A stretch of DNA of 5,523 nt, taken from the NCBI GenBank assembly GCA_900314595.1, contig OMVW01000068.1:1-5523 (forward strand), written 5' to 3'. Below are positions 1 to 5,488 of this stretch, in pieces (position 1 is the stretch's first letter; every line of letters begins with the position of its first letter). Source of the DNA: an uncultured Dialister sp. Its GTDB lineage: Bacteria; Bacillota; Negativicutes; Veillonellales; Dialisteraceae. The position numbers were made by a program, and so were the translations under genes. Under the pieces are notes generated by a model. The model was not told the origin of the DNA. It saw nothing but the letters and a program-made list of their open reading frames with translations, and searched no databases.

Positions 1-1
1 G

Positions 2-223
2 CAGGAGAAAGCCGCCGAGGAGCTTAATATCAGTATCGAGCATCTCGGAAATATGGAACGCGGACAGGGAAAACCATCTCTGGAGCTTCTGGTTGAGATT
101 GCCCTCTACTTTCATGTCAGTACCGACTATCTGCTTCTGGGGCGGGAGCTTGACAGGGATTCCATCCGTGCAAGCCTTCTTGAACTGTCCGCGCAGATGA
201 CGGAGCTTGCCAAGAAATTGTAA
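2..223 (+). CDS. XRE-family helix-turn-helix transcriptional regulator, C-terminal part (5' end outside window)
   Basis: The frame is open from the window edge to a TAA at 221-223 and gives 73 residues. The first ~45 match the second half of the Cro/C1-type HTH domain: a helix starting QEKAAEELNIS, then the recognition-helix region SIEHLGNMERG (family pattern: S..hIs.iErG), then the conserved PSLELLVEIALYFHVSTDYLL stretch (seen at about 94-156). A short helical tail ending MTELAKKL follows. Proteins of this family bind operator DNA as dimers and often repress mobile-element or phage genes; that role is family knowledge. The 5' part, including the first HTH helix, lies outside the window. The gene is followed by repeats that could be its operators (inference). 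Its G+C content and its neighbour on the same strand suggest it belongs to an integrative element rather than to the genes on the other strand. Confidence 0.88.
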   Translation, partial: QEKAAEELNISIEHLGNMERGQGKPSLELLVEIALYFHVSTDYLLLGRELDRDSIRASLLELSAQMTELAKKL

Positions 224-260
224 ATCATAACGAACGGTAAGAATTGCATTTTGCACCGCC

Positions 261-309
261 GAGTGGCCGCTGGTGCGTTGAGAGTGGCCACCCGGCGCTA
301 TGAGTGGCC
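261..309 (+). repeat. Three spaced direct repeats of GAGTGGCC
   Basis: GAGTGGCC occurs exactly at 261-268, 282-289 and 302-309, so the copies start 21 and 20 bases apart, close to two DNA helical turns. The middle copy extends to the palindrome GTGGCCAC (284-291). The copies lie in the 125-base gap between the regulator and the next start codon, just upstream of a strong ribosome binding site. Regularly phased copies fit binding sites for a dimeric protein, perhaps the upstream XRE regulator, or protein-binding sites in a transfer origin. They could also be multiple terminal repeats of the kind seen in IS21-type elements. The sequence alone does not decide. Confidence 0.7.
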
Positions 310-310
310 G

Positions 311-327
311 GCACTTATCAGTAGTGC
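311..327 (+). other. Small hairpin upstream of the ribosome binding site
   Basis: GCACT (311-315) and AGTGC (323-327) are perfectly complementary around a 7-base loop. The stem is only 5 bp and no T-run follows, so it is not a good terminator. It begins two bases after the third GAGTGGCC repeat and ends five bases before AGGAGG. It may modulate translation of the downstream small gene or form part of a protein-binding or nicking region; both are inference. Confidence 0.4.
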
Positions 328-332
328 GCTAC

Positions 333-338
333 AGGAGG
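333..338 (+). promoter_or_regulatory. Strong Shine-Dalgarno site for the 349 start
   Basis: A consensus AGGAGG lies 10 bases before the ATG at 349. It supports that ATG as a true start even though the reading frame is soon interrupted. No convincing -10/-35 pair is visible in the gap, so the promoter may lie upstream or within the repeats. Confidence 0.75.
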
Positions 339-348
339 GAACAAAGTA

Positions 349-492
349 ATGGCAAGAACAATTAGCCGAGATGCACTCGGACAAAAGATCAGTAAGCTTG
401 AAACGGCAATCAGTAAGAACAGGCAACAGTATGATCAATTACTGAGATCTCATCCATCAGGCTTTCCGCCATCGCGTTATGCGGCACGATAG
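349..492 (+). pseudogene. Truncated small charged helical protein of a mobile element
   Basis: An ATG with a strong ribosome binding site opens a frame that runs 47 codons to TAG at 490-492. Only the first ~32 residues look native: MARTISRDALGQKISKLETA and on to QQYDQLL, a charged amphipathic helix. From memory this resembles the N-terminus of small coiled-coil accessory proteins in Tn1549/CTn-like integrative elements of Clostridia, which typically run 60-80 residues. From about base 444 the frame reads antisense through the DUF503 gene on the other strand, giving an unrelated tail rich in S, P and R. I therefore read it as a gene cut by a rearrangement. The family assignment is tentative; the truncation is well supported by the antisense overlap. 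Confidence 0.6.
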
Positions 493-664
493 CAGCCACA
501 CCAATCACGATGATTTGGTGTGTATCCTGTTCATCGATCTCTGCTACAGATACATGGAATCTGTTCTGCAGCTTTGCTATGAGGCTCTTTACAATCATTC
601 TCTTTTCCTTCAGGCTGTGCACCCATGGTGCATACAGTTTGAAGGTCATTGCCGCTATTTTCAT
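410..664 (-). CDS. DUF503 (YlxP-like) protein with a replaced C-terminal end
   Basis: The 84 residues match the DUF503 family over about residues 1-74: a first strand MKIAAMTFKLYAP, then the signature HSLKEKRMIVKSLIAKL, NRFHVSVAEIDEQDTHQ, and IIVIGVAA. The distance from the start Met to SLKEKR fits family members, which supports the ATG at 664. DUF503 proteins are usually 90-95 residues and adopt a small ferredoxin-like fold; YlxP sits in the nusA-infB-rbfA region and has been linked to ribosome biogenesis, but the exact role is unclear. The last ~10 residues (VIDHTVACSY) do not fit the family and derive from the antisense of the mobile-element gene, so the true 3' end was lost at about 443. 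The ribosome binding site is weak (GGGG five bases before ATG). The start lies 18 bases after the WG gene's stop, so translational coupling is likely. A complete family member would need roughly 10-20 more residues, so function is doubtful. Confidence 0.8.
   Translation of the reverse strand: MKIAAMTFKLYAPWVHSLKEKRMIVKSLIAKLQNRFHVSVAEIDEQDTHQIIVIGVAAIVPHNAMAESLMDEISVIDHTVACSY
443..452. other. Perfect 10-base palindrome at the inferred rearrangement junction
   Basis: TGAGATCTCA is its own reverse complement. The native-looking part of the + strand small protein ends at about 444, and the DUF503 similarity of the - strand gene ends at about 443. Two unrelated coding sequences therefore meet here to within a few bases, with the palindrome spanning the meeting point. 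Whether it was a recombination target or is coincidence cannot be told from one copy. Confidence 0.5.
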
Positions 665-682
665 GTATACCCCAAGGACGAA

Positions 683-2206
683 TTATTCCTTTTGCGTCAA
701 AACCAGCACTGCCCACAGCCCGTCTTTACCACAGATAACGTGCTTTTTATCTTTGCAGATGCTTATCCTGTCATATACCGGAGGAAGTATTTCCTTCCCG
801 TTGTGTGTTACTAGTCCGTTCAGACTGTGTCCATCTTCTTTTTTACAGGTAACCAAATACAAAGGCTGATCTAAACCTTGTATTGAATCATATTTTGCCG
901 GGATTATAGTATTGCCTTTAAAGTCAATCATGGCAACTTTGTTGCCAACATTCACAATAATTCTTTCGTATTTGCTTGAAATCCCGAACAGGCTTATATC
1001 ATAAATACACGGCAATATCACGTTCCCATCATGATCAATCAGGCCATATTTTCTGACGCCATCATTTTCAATACATACTTCCCATGGTTCATTGGACCTA
1101 TACGTAGATATAGATGTGTATTCCGAGTGGAACTTTTCTTTTCCGTCAAGACTGATAACCTTTTCGATCTTTCTTCCAAGGCTTTCATCAAAGAGTTCCA
1201 CTTTAATATAACCATCATCCATAAAGTAAACATCTGTGAATTGGGGTTCAAATATAACCCTTCCTTGTTTAATATCATAAATACCTAAAGGTACATCATC
1301 TCCATTCCATTTATCATCGGCATAAAATGCGAACAGTCCATTGTGGTATTCATAATCGATATCCTCAAAAACCGGCTTTGCCAGCCATCTGCCATCCCTT
1401 CCGATTATCCCCCAATGACCATCTTTCCATCCGCCATAGTGGGCCATGAAAACTTCATTATTGCAGTCCCACATATGTTTGATTTCATCAAATATAAAAG
1501 GAATTACTTCTTTACCGTCTTTATCGATGCCTCCCCAGAGCTCTTCCTCAGTCCAGTATCGTCCCTTGTTATATTCATTGTCCCATTTTGAATCTTTAGT
1601 CCACTTACCCTTACAGACAATGGCAATTCCATCCTCAAAATCATAGGCATAGATATATTGAGGAGCAACGATTTCCTGCCCTTTTTCATTTACAAAGCCC
1701 CAGTTTCCGGCAATCTCAGAGTTATCTGAATGATAGGCAAGATCCATAAAGCCGAGTTTCAATACTGACACTTTACACAGGCCTTCGGAAAAATGGCCGA
1801 TGTCCTCATATTTAGTGCTGAGCCGGATTTCTTCTCCTTTTTTGTTCAGGAATAACCACTTACCGTCTTTTTGAACATGTGCATATCCATTTGAGAACTC
1901 GTCTGCCCGGCTATATACAGGTGGGATTGCAAAGTGTCCTGAATTATCGATAAATCCATAGCCCCTTCCTGAAACTCCTGCCTCTATAAAACCTTCCTCT
2001 GACCCCGACAAATAGGACAGATCCAGACTGCATATACGATCTCCATTAATCGATGCAAGTGTAGAAACGCCATCCCAATTAAAAGCCTGTCCACTGAGCA
2101 ATACTTTAAGGACTCCAGTTCCTTCGTCTTCATATAGGCTGGAGATTTTCCACGTCCAGATTCTTTCAAGACAGAGTGCCTCGTCCTCATAACTACTTCC
2201 TGGCAT
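683..2206 (-). CDS. WG-repeat protein, C-terminal part of a frameshifted larger gene
   Basis: This frame encodes 507 residues, with about ten WG-type beta repeats of ~35-45 residues from residue ~82 to the end. Repeat openings seen include YGFID, NWGFV, LWGGI, HWGII, LGIYD, KYGLI, KVAMI and LNGLV, most followed by a K/D-G turn and an (I/L)xPxY/F step such as AIPPVY, IVAPQY, LAKPVF, ILPCIY and ILPPVY. One repeat (about 345-383) is degenerate. No signal peptide or membrane segment is visible. The first ATG (2204-2206) has no Shine-Dalgarno at a useful distance: GAGGAGGG ends 24 bases upstream. The frame is closed by a TGA only ten codons further up. Residues 1-80 have the same acidic, aromatic-rich character as the overlapping upstream frame before its break. 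I read this as the distal half of one gene that starts at 3840, split by a frameshift. WG repeats are extracellular or cytosolic beta repeats of unknown ligand; none of their functions can be assigned here. Confidence 0.85.
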   Translation of the reverse strand: MPGSSYEDEALCLERIWTWKISSLYEDEGTGVLKVLLSGQAFNWDGVSTLASINGDRICSLDLSYLSGSEEGFIEAGVSGRGYGFIDNSGHFAIPPVYSRADEFSNGYAHVQKDGKWLFLNKKGEEIRLSTKYEDIGHFSEGLCKVSVLKLGFMDLAYHSDNSEIAGNWGFVNEKGQEIVAPQYIYAYDFEDGIAIVCKGKWTKDSKWDNEYNKGRYWTEEELWGGIDKDGKEVIPFIFDEIKHMWDCNNEVFMAHYGGWKDGHWGIIGRDGRWLAKPVFEDIDYEYHNGLFAFYADDKWNGDDVPLGIYDIKQGRVIFEPQFTDVYFMDDGYIKVELFDESLGRKIEKVISLDGKEKFHSEYTSISTYRSNEPWEVCIENDGVRKYGLIDHDGNVILPCIYDISLFGISSKYERIIVNVGNKVAMIDFKGNTIIPAKYDSIQGLDQPLYLVTCKKEDGHSLNGLVTHNGKEILPPVYDRISICKDKKHVICGKDGLWAVLVLTQKE

Positions 2207-3840
2207 TTTTGGGGCACTGAATAATTGGTTCCCTCCTCATAAATCAGCATGCCGGAAAGTACGAATCCGTTTTTAAATATAACCCCCGGAAGACAATGGT
2301 CAAATCCTTTATACCAGGCATCAGGACTTTCGATGATTCGCGCGGAATTCCAAATCCCGTCAGAAAACACATGTCTTTTGTATGAAACGGCGTCAAGTTC
2401 TTCGTCCTCCCTTGTGACTGGAAGGACGTATTTTTTTACAGCTCCGTTTTCAAACGTTGCTATCAATGCAAATCGCTCGGTGAGTTCTCTGGGTAATGAC
2501 GAGACCGAAATGATTCTGGGGATGTCCTTAAATGTATCTTCGCTTATCTGCTCCTCACTATGGACAAACACTGTCCCCGGCTCCTCAAATGCATGTACCT
2601 GCAGACGGGAAATTTTCCTCTTCTCATCCACGCTGAAATCAAACCATCCATAATTCTCAATATAAGGCGCCATGCTGTAGATGATCCCATCATACGTCAT
2701 GTAACCCAGTGCCATGTCGCCTTTAGTCTTATGGATTCTGGCCATTGAGTAGTAAAATGCGTCGTTTAAAAAAACACCCCCTTCATCAAGTTCGGAAAAG
2801 GAAGGATTCTTTTCGGAAATAATGCAGCTGAAGGCATCAAGGCTTTCATGATTAAAGGCATAGATAAGTTTATCCATAATAGAAAACATATCTTCCCTTG
2901 GAAAATACAGCAGTATATTCTTACCTTCTACAGAATGTGGATGCCAAAGCTCTATCCTGTCATTGTCTGCATTATTATGAAATCCGACCTTATATTGCAT
3001 TCCGTTTTCTGACCGTTCCCTGGCAACCCGCAAGCAGGAGACCAGGATAAATCCTTTAGAAAAATCCCGATTGCACAGATTCGCGCAATAAGTTCCGTCT
3101 ATCCGAATTTTTTCTTCCTGACCGGATGCAAACATATAAACCGTATATACGTGATCATTGAAGAGGCATCTATACCCTATACTATCGTCAAATATTTCTG
3201 TTTCCAGGACATGATAACCACCATTGTCCAGCCATTCTTTAAAGAACCGGTCTGCCTGCCGCCAGATATAGACCTCTTCATCGTCCAGATTCTCATAGTC
3301 CTGCGCCTGATGAGTCCAGACAGCCTGCATCTCCTTTACCTGCCGGTCATGTACAGTCATGGGCTTTACGGTGTATGGAACATCCTTTTCCGAATCACTT
3401 AAATCCTGTGTTCCATAAAACTGTAAATCAAACCATTTCCGGTTCCTGGAAAGGTTTATCTCTGATATATAGCCGCCGGGATTAAACTTGACAAATACGA
3501 CTGATACCGGAGCCGGATCGCCAAACTGGTAAAGAAGAAGTCCATATTCAAACACATCGAAAAAGGTGTCCCCATGAAGGTCATCCAAGTCTATCCCTTC
3601 ATTGAAGACTTCAGAAAGCTTAATTGTTTTATATGTATAGGAACTATCTCTGTCTGTAGCTTTCCGGACATTTTCAATGACCGTCTGCATGCTTTCAATA
3701 ATTTTATCTGCAGTCGTATAGTGTTTTTGGGCATAGTCCGAGTTGTATCTGCAGTCCTTATGCAAATATTTGGACAGTTCATCGATTTCACCATATGCAA
3801 AAGCCCTGCCGAGCAATTCAAGCTTTTCCTTATTTTCCAT
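1984..3840 (-). CDS. Large multidomain protein, N-terminal part of the frameshifted WG gene (NTF2-like, DUF2442-like)
   Basis: From ATG 3840 this frame encodes 618 residues, of which about the first 545 look native. Numbered from GTG 3849, residues ~4-145 resemble an NTF2/SnoaL-like cone fold: an initial helix ENKEKLELLGRAFAYG, then ELSKYLHKDCRY, then strands ending VVFVKFNPGGYISEINLS. Residues ~165-320 are an unassigned alpha/beta region. Residues ~322-420 may hold a second NTF2-like unit (IMDKLIYAFNHESLDAF and later ALGYMTYDGIIYSM). Residues ~443-541 look DUF2442-like: PRIISVSSL, FALIATFENGAVKKYVLP, then GVIFKNGFVLSGMLIYEEG. After K548 the frame drifts into a basic, cysteine-containing tail unlike the rest, overlapping the WG frame, which is how the frameshift shows. 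ATG 3840 is preferred over GTG 3849 because AGGGTG sits six bases before it. The start is 10 bases after the upstream gene's stop. Domain calls are from pattern memory; the frameshift and operon are seen directly. Confidence 0.75.
   Translation of the reverse strand: MENKEKLELLGRAFAYGEIDELSKYLHKDCRYNSDYAQKHYTTADKIIESMQTVIENVRKATDRDSSYTYKTIKLSEVFNEGIDLDDLHGDTFFDVFEYGLLLYQFGDPAPVSVVFVKFNPGGYISEINLSRNRKWFDLQFYGTQDLSDSEKDVPYTVKPMTVHDRQVKEMQAVWTHQAQDYENLDDEEVYIWRQADRFFKEWLDNGGYHVLETEIFDDSIGYRCLFNDHVYTVYMFASGQEEKIRIDGTYCANLCNRDFSKGFILVSCLRVARERSENGMQYKVGFHNNADNDRIELWHPHSVEGKNILLYFPREDMFSIMDKLIYAFNHESLDAFSCIISEKNPSFSELDEGGVFLNDAFYYSMARIHKTKGDMALGYMTYDGIIYSMAPYIENYGWFDFSVDEKRKISRLQVHAFEEPGTVFVHSEEQISEDTFKDIPRIISVSSLPRELTERFALIATFENGAVKKYVLPVTREDEELDAVSYKRHVFSDGIWNSARIIESPDAWYKGFDHCLPGVIFKNGFVLSGMLIYEEGTNYSVPQKCQEVVMRTRHSVLKESGRGKSPAYMKTKELESLKYCSVDRLLIGMAFLHLHRLMEIVYAVWICPICRGQRKVL
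2206..2240 (-). other. Frameshift zone joining the two halves of the giant WG gene
   Basis: Read on the - strand, the zero frame passes GTG CCC CAA AAA TGC, while the WG frame needs CCA AAA ATG, a -1 shift. One additional A in the A5 run, or one additional C in the C4 run, would fuse both frames into one open reading frame. The downstream frame is closed by TGA at 2237-2239, so the switch must occur at or after 2236. A Shine-Dalgarno-like GAGGAGGG lies at 2231-2238. The site is not a canonical X XXY YYZ slippery heptamer in the zero frame, because CAA would have to re-pair on CCA. Mutation or a sequencing error in the homopolymer is therefore more likely than programmed frameshifting. Confidence 0.75.
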
Positions 3841-3846
3841 CCTTAT

Positions 3847-3852
3847 CACCCT
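3847..3852 (-). promoter_or_regulatory. Ribosome binding site overlapping the upstream stop codon
   Basis: On the - strand AGGGTG lies six bases before ATG 3840 and overlaps the TAG stop (3851-3853) of the 397-residue gene. It decides the start at 3840 rather than GTG 3849, which would fall inside the site. The overlap suggests that ribosomes finishing the upstream gene help start the large gene. Confidence 0.65.
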
Positions 3853-5044
3853 AATAACCTATTACAAGCATTTTCATATATGGTTTTCGTACCAGGTTTG
3901 TCCACTTTCTAAGATCTTTTGCCTCCCTTTCATGGAGCCGTTTTTGCTTCCAGAAGTCGGCGCCGCAGTTATTCAGGTAATAGAGGAAATCGCATTTACC
4001 TAATGTCTTATCTTTAAGTGAAACCAGATAATCAAAAAACTCATCGAATGATTGAAAACCCATAAGAGCATCCGCCTGATCCAGAATAGAATTCCACTGA
4101 GATAAGGAGTATTCATAGTCCTCATATATATCAATAATTTCACCTGTTGCGGCACCAATTGCGAAAACCAGTAAGGCATAATCATCTTCATGAATCATGA
4201 GAGAGTGACTTTTATCTTCCGGCATAATCTCAACATATGGCTTACCGATTATCTCCCGGCCTCTTTCTCCAAACCAAAAGCTCCGGCAATCTGATTCAAA
4301 ACCCAGTATCTCATCATTATGAATATCTTCCCAATTAAAAAGCGCCTGCTTCAGATGAGAAAAAGGCAGCCTTTGTATCTCTTTTTCCCTGTCAATAAGA
4401 GTGACCTCAAGAAAATCCAGTTTCGGTTCAACGCAAATGCCAATATTGTTTTCAAGCCATAATACTATTGCCGTTACAAGCTCCTTTTTCTCGCCATCGG
4501 GAAAATCACTGAAAAACATCGGGTCTTTATTTGTAATATGGGAAATGACCTCTGTAGATTCTATTTTTCGGCCGATACAGGAATCAAAAAGGACTGCGGC
4601 TTCTGCGTTGGAATCGTTGCAGCCGGGGCTTATCCACCATGGAATGCAGTTCATACTCATCCTGAATTCCGGCTCCTGCGGTGCATCGATTTCAAAATGA
4701 TCGTTATCTTCAAACCATATCAACAAGGGCTCATCAAGTTCCGCATATCTTAGATACTGCATATCCGGATCAATATTCCAATAATCTGATTTTTCCTGCC
4801 TGTCATCCTCCGGCAGATCCTTCAGCTGATAATAGGCATAATCTTCAATCCGGTTCCGAACCAGATTATAGGCATGGGAAACAAAACGGATATCTTTGAT
4901 TCTCCTTCCCTCTAGTTTGAATCCATCCAGGGTCTTCTGAATCTCTTCTTTTGACACCATATAAGGCGCAGACCATTCCTGATTGGAGAAGACATTATTT
5001 TTAAAATCATTTTTTCCGTTGGTATAATATGTTTCCTGTAGCAT
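3851..5044 (-). CDS. Hypothetical acidic 397-residue protein, first gene of the WG module
   Basis: I do not recognise a named family. The protein is acidic and rich in aromatic residues, with no signal peptide or hydrophobic span long enough for a membrane helix, so it is probably cytoplasmic. Visible blocks are a helical start with KEEIQKTLDGFKLEGRRIKD (~32-51), a beta-like block with LDEPLLIWFEDNDHFEID then FRMSMNCIPW (~103-136), a second beta block with DFLEVTLIDRE and LPFSHLKQALFNWED (~210-240), a strand pair DDYALLVFAIGAATGEIIDI (~287-306), and a helical C-terminus with SFDEFFDYLVSLKDK and a basic end DLRKWTNLVRKPYMKMLVIGY. No catalytic motif stands out. The start is well supported: GAAGG lies seven bases before ATG 5044, and a TGA closes the frame just upstream. 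It is co-directional with the giant WG gene and 10 bases from it, so they probably act together, perhaps as binding partners (inference). Confidence 0.85.
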   Translation of the reverse strand: MLQETYYTNGKNDFKNNVFSNQEWSAPYMVSKEEIQKTLDGFKLEGRRIKDIRFVSHAYNLVRNRIEDYAYYQLKDLPEDDRQEKSDYWNIDPDMQYLRYAELDEPLLIWFEDNDHFEIDAPQEPEFRMSMNCIPWWISPGCNDSNAEAAVLFDSCIGRKIESTEVISHITNKDPMFFSDFPDGEKKELVTAIVLWLENNIGICVEPKLDFLEVTLIDREKEIQRLPFSHLKQALFNWEDIHNDEILGFESDCRSFWFGERGREIIGKPYVEIMPEDKSHSLMIHEDDYALLVFAIGAATGEIIDIYEDYEYSLSQWNSILDQADALMGFQSFDEFFDYLVSLKDKTLGKCDFLYYLNNCGADFWKQKRLHEREAKDLRKWTNLVRKPYMKMLVIGY

Positions 5045-5051
5045 TGCCGCG

Positions 5052-5056
5052 CCTTC
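5052..5056 (-). promoter_or_regulatory. Ribosome binding site of the 397-residue gene
   Basis: GAAGG sits seven bases before ATG 5044 on the - strand, in the 32-base gap after the OLD remnant. No clear promoter fits in this gap. Transcription may enter from the OLD remnant or from a promoter inside its 3' end; I could not pick out a convincing -35/-10 pair. Confidence 0.6.
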
Positions 5057-5076
5057 ATCGTTATCAATTCAAGGTA

Positions 5077-5463
5077 TCATGAGATTACTTCCATACACTC
5101 GAGTTGACCCTTTAAGTCTTTAATAAATGGTGGTGGATTTAAGCATTTCATAGCAATAGCTTTTGCCTTTCCGGGCTTTGATGCTATTTTGTATACTGCT
5201 GATGTTTTCGCTTCTAAATCCTTATAGTTCTCAATTGTTGACCGAAAATACTCTTCGAAATCTTTTCCAAAATAGCCAAAGTCATCGAGGATTTCATATT
5301 CGGCGGCACCAACTTTCCAATCGCCTTTGCTAATTAAACCTATGAATACCTTGCTGTTTTGAACAGGATCGGCATCCCCGTCAAATATAGCAAAGCAATT
5401 ATAACCATATGCTCTAAACAAACGCCCTCTTTTTTTGTCGAAGAGCTTGAAGTTATCAAATAG
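5077..5463 (-). pseudogene. OLD-family ATP-dependent endonuclease, C-terminal TOPRIM remnant
   Basis: The frame is open from just after a TAA (5464-5466) to a TGA at 5077-5079. From about 5463 it reads FDNFKLFDKKRGRLFRAYGY and then CFAIFDGDAD, which fits the TOPRIM strand with the acidic DxD metal-binding motif of OLD nucleases. It continues with a helical C-terminal part: FGKDFEEYFRSTIENYKDLE, KPGKAKAIAMKCL and FIKDL. OLD proteins normally exceed 500 residues, with an N-terminal ABC-type ATPase (Walker A/B) before TOPRIM. Here only ~128 residues remain and the ATPase part is absent. The only in-window start is TTG 5421 without a good ribosome binding site. OLD nucleases serve in phage defence, for example P2 Old and the GajA subunit of Gabija. 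This copy is most likely a dead fragment cut near 5463. It ends 32 bases before the 397-residue gene and may simply be residue of an older island. Confidence 0.65.
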
Positions 5464-5488
5464 TTATTCTGCCAGTATTAAATTGACG

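Noticed and set aside
261..309. The GAGTGGCC repeats as a CRISPR array
   Set aside because: The conserved unit is only 8 bases, the spacing is ~20 bases and there are three copies, with no cas genes.
479..869. Open frames on the + strand at 479-814 and 510-869
   Set aside because: They lie antisense to the DUF503 and WG genes, have no ribosome binding site and show cysteine-, serine- and phenylalanine-rich composition typical of shadow frames.
1031..1591. Open frames at 1031-1288 (+), 1039-1278 (-) and 1343-1591 (+)
   Set aside because: These are shadows of the WG-repeat frame, which has clear repeat periodicity in its own frame.
1984..2205. The last ~74 residues of the 3840-start frame as a real C-terminal domain
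   Set aside because: Composition changes abruptly to basic and cysteine-containing after K548, while the overlapping frame continues the acidic, WG-type character. This is out-of-frame translation.
2206..2240. Programmed -1 frameshifting of the dnaX type at CCCCAAAAA
   Set aside because: Not fully excluded. However, the zero frame is CCC CAA AAA, so the P-site tRNA would re-pair poorly on CCA, and the Shine-Dalgarno-like site is farther upstream than in known cases. A homopolymer indel is simpler.
2249..2748. Open frames on the + strand at 2249-2653 and 2560-2748
   Set aside because: They are antisense to the large N-terminal part; the serine-rich stretch is the complement of acidic codons.
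3847..3849. GTG 3849 as start of the large gene
   Set aside because: It falls inside the AGGGTG ribosome binding site that is correctly spaced for ATG 3840.
3574..4003. Open frames on the + strand at 3574-3912 and 3743-4003
   Set aside because: They run across the junction of two well-supported - strand genes, with no start signal and no recognisable domain.
5398..5403. TATAAT on the - strand as a -10 promoter box
   Set aside because: It lies inside the coding part of the OLD remnant, and no -35 element is seen 16-18 bases upstream.
3851..5463. A Gabija-type defence pair (OLD nuclease plus partner)
   Set aside because: The OLD gene lacks its ATPase half and the neighbour shows no UvrD-type helicase motifs such as Walker A, so there is no GajB.
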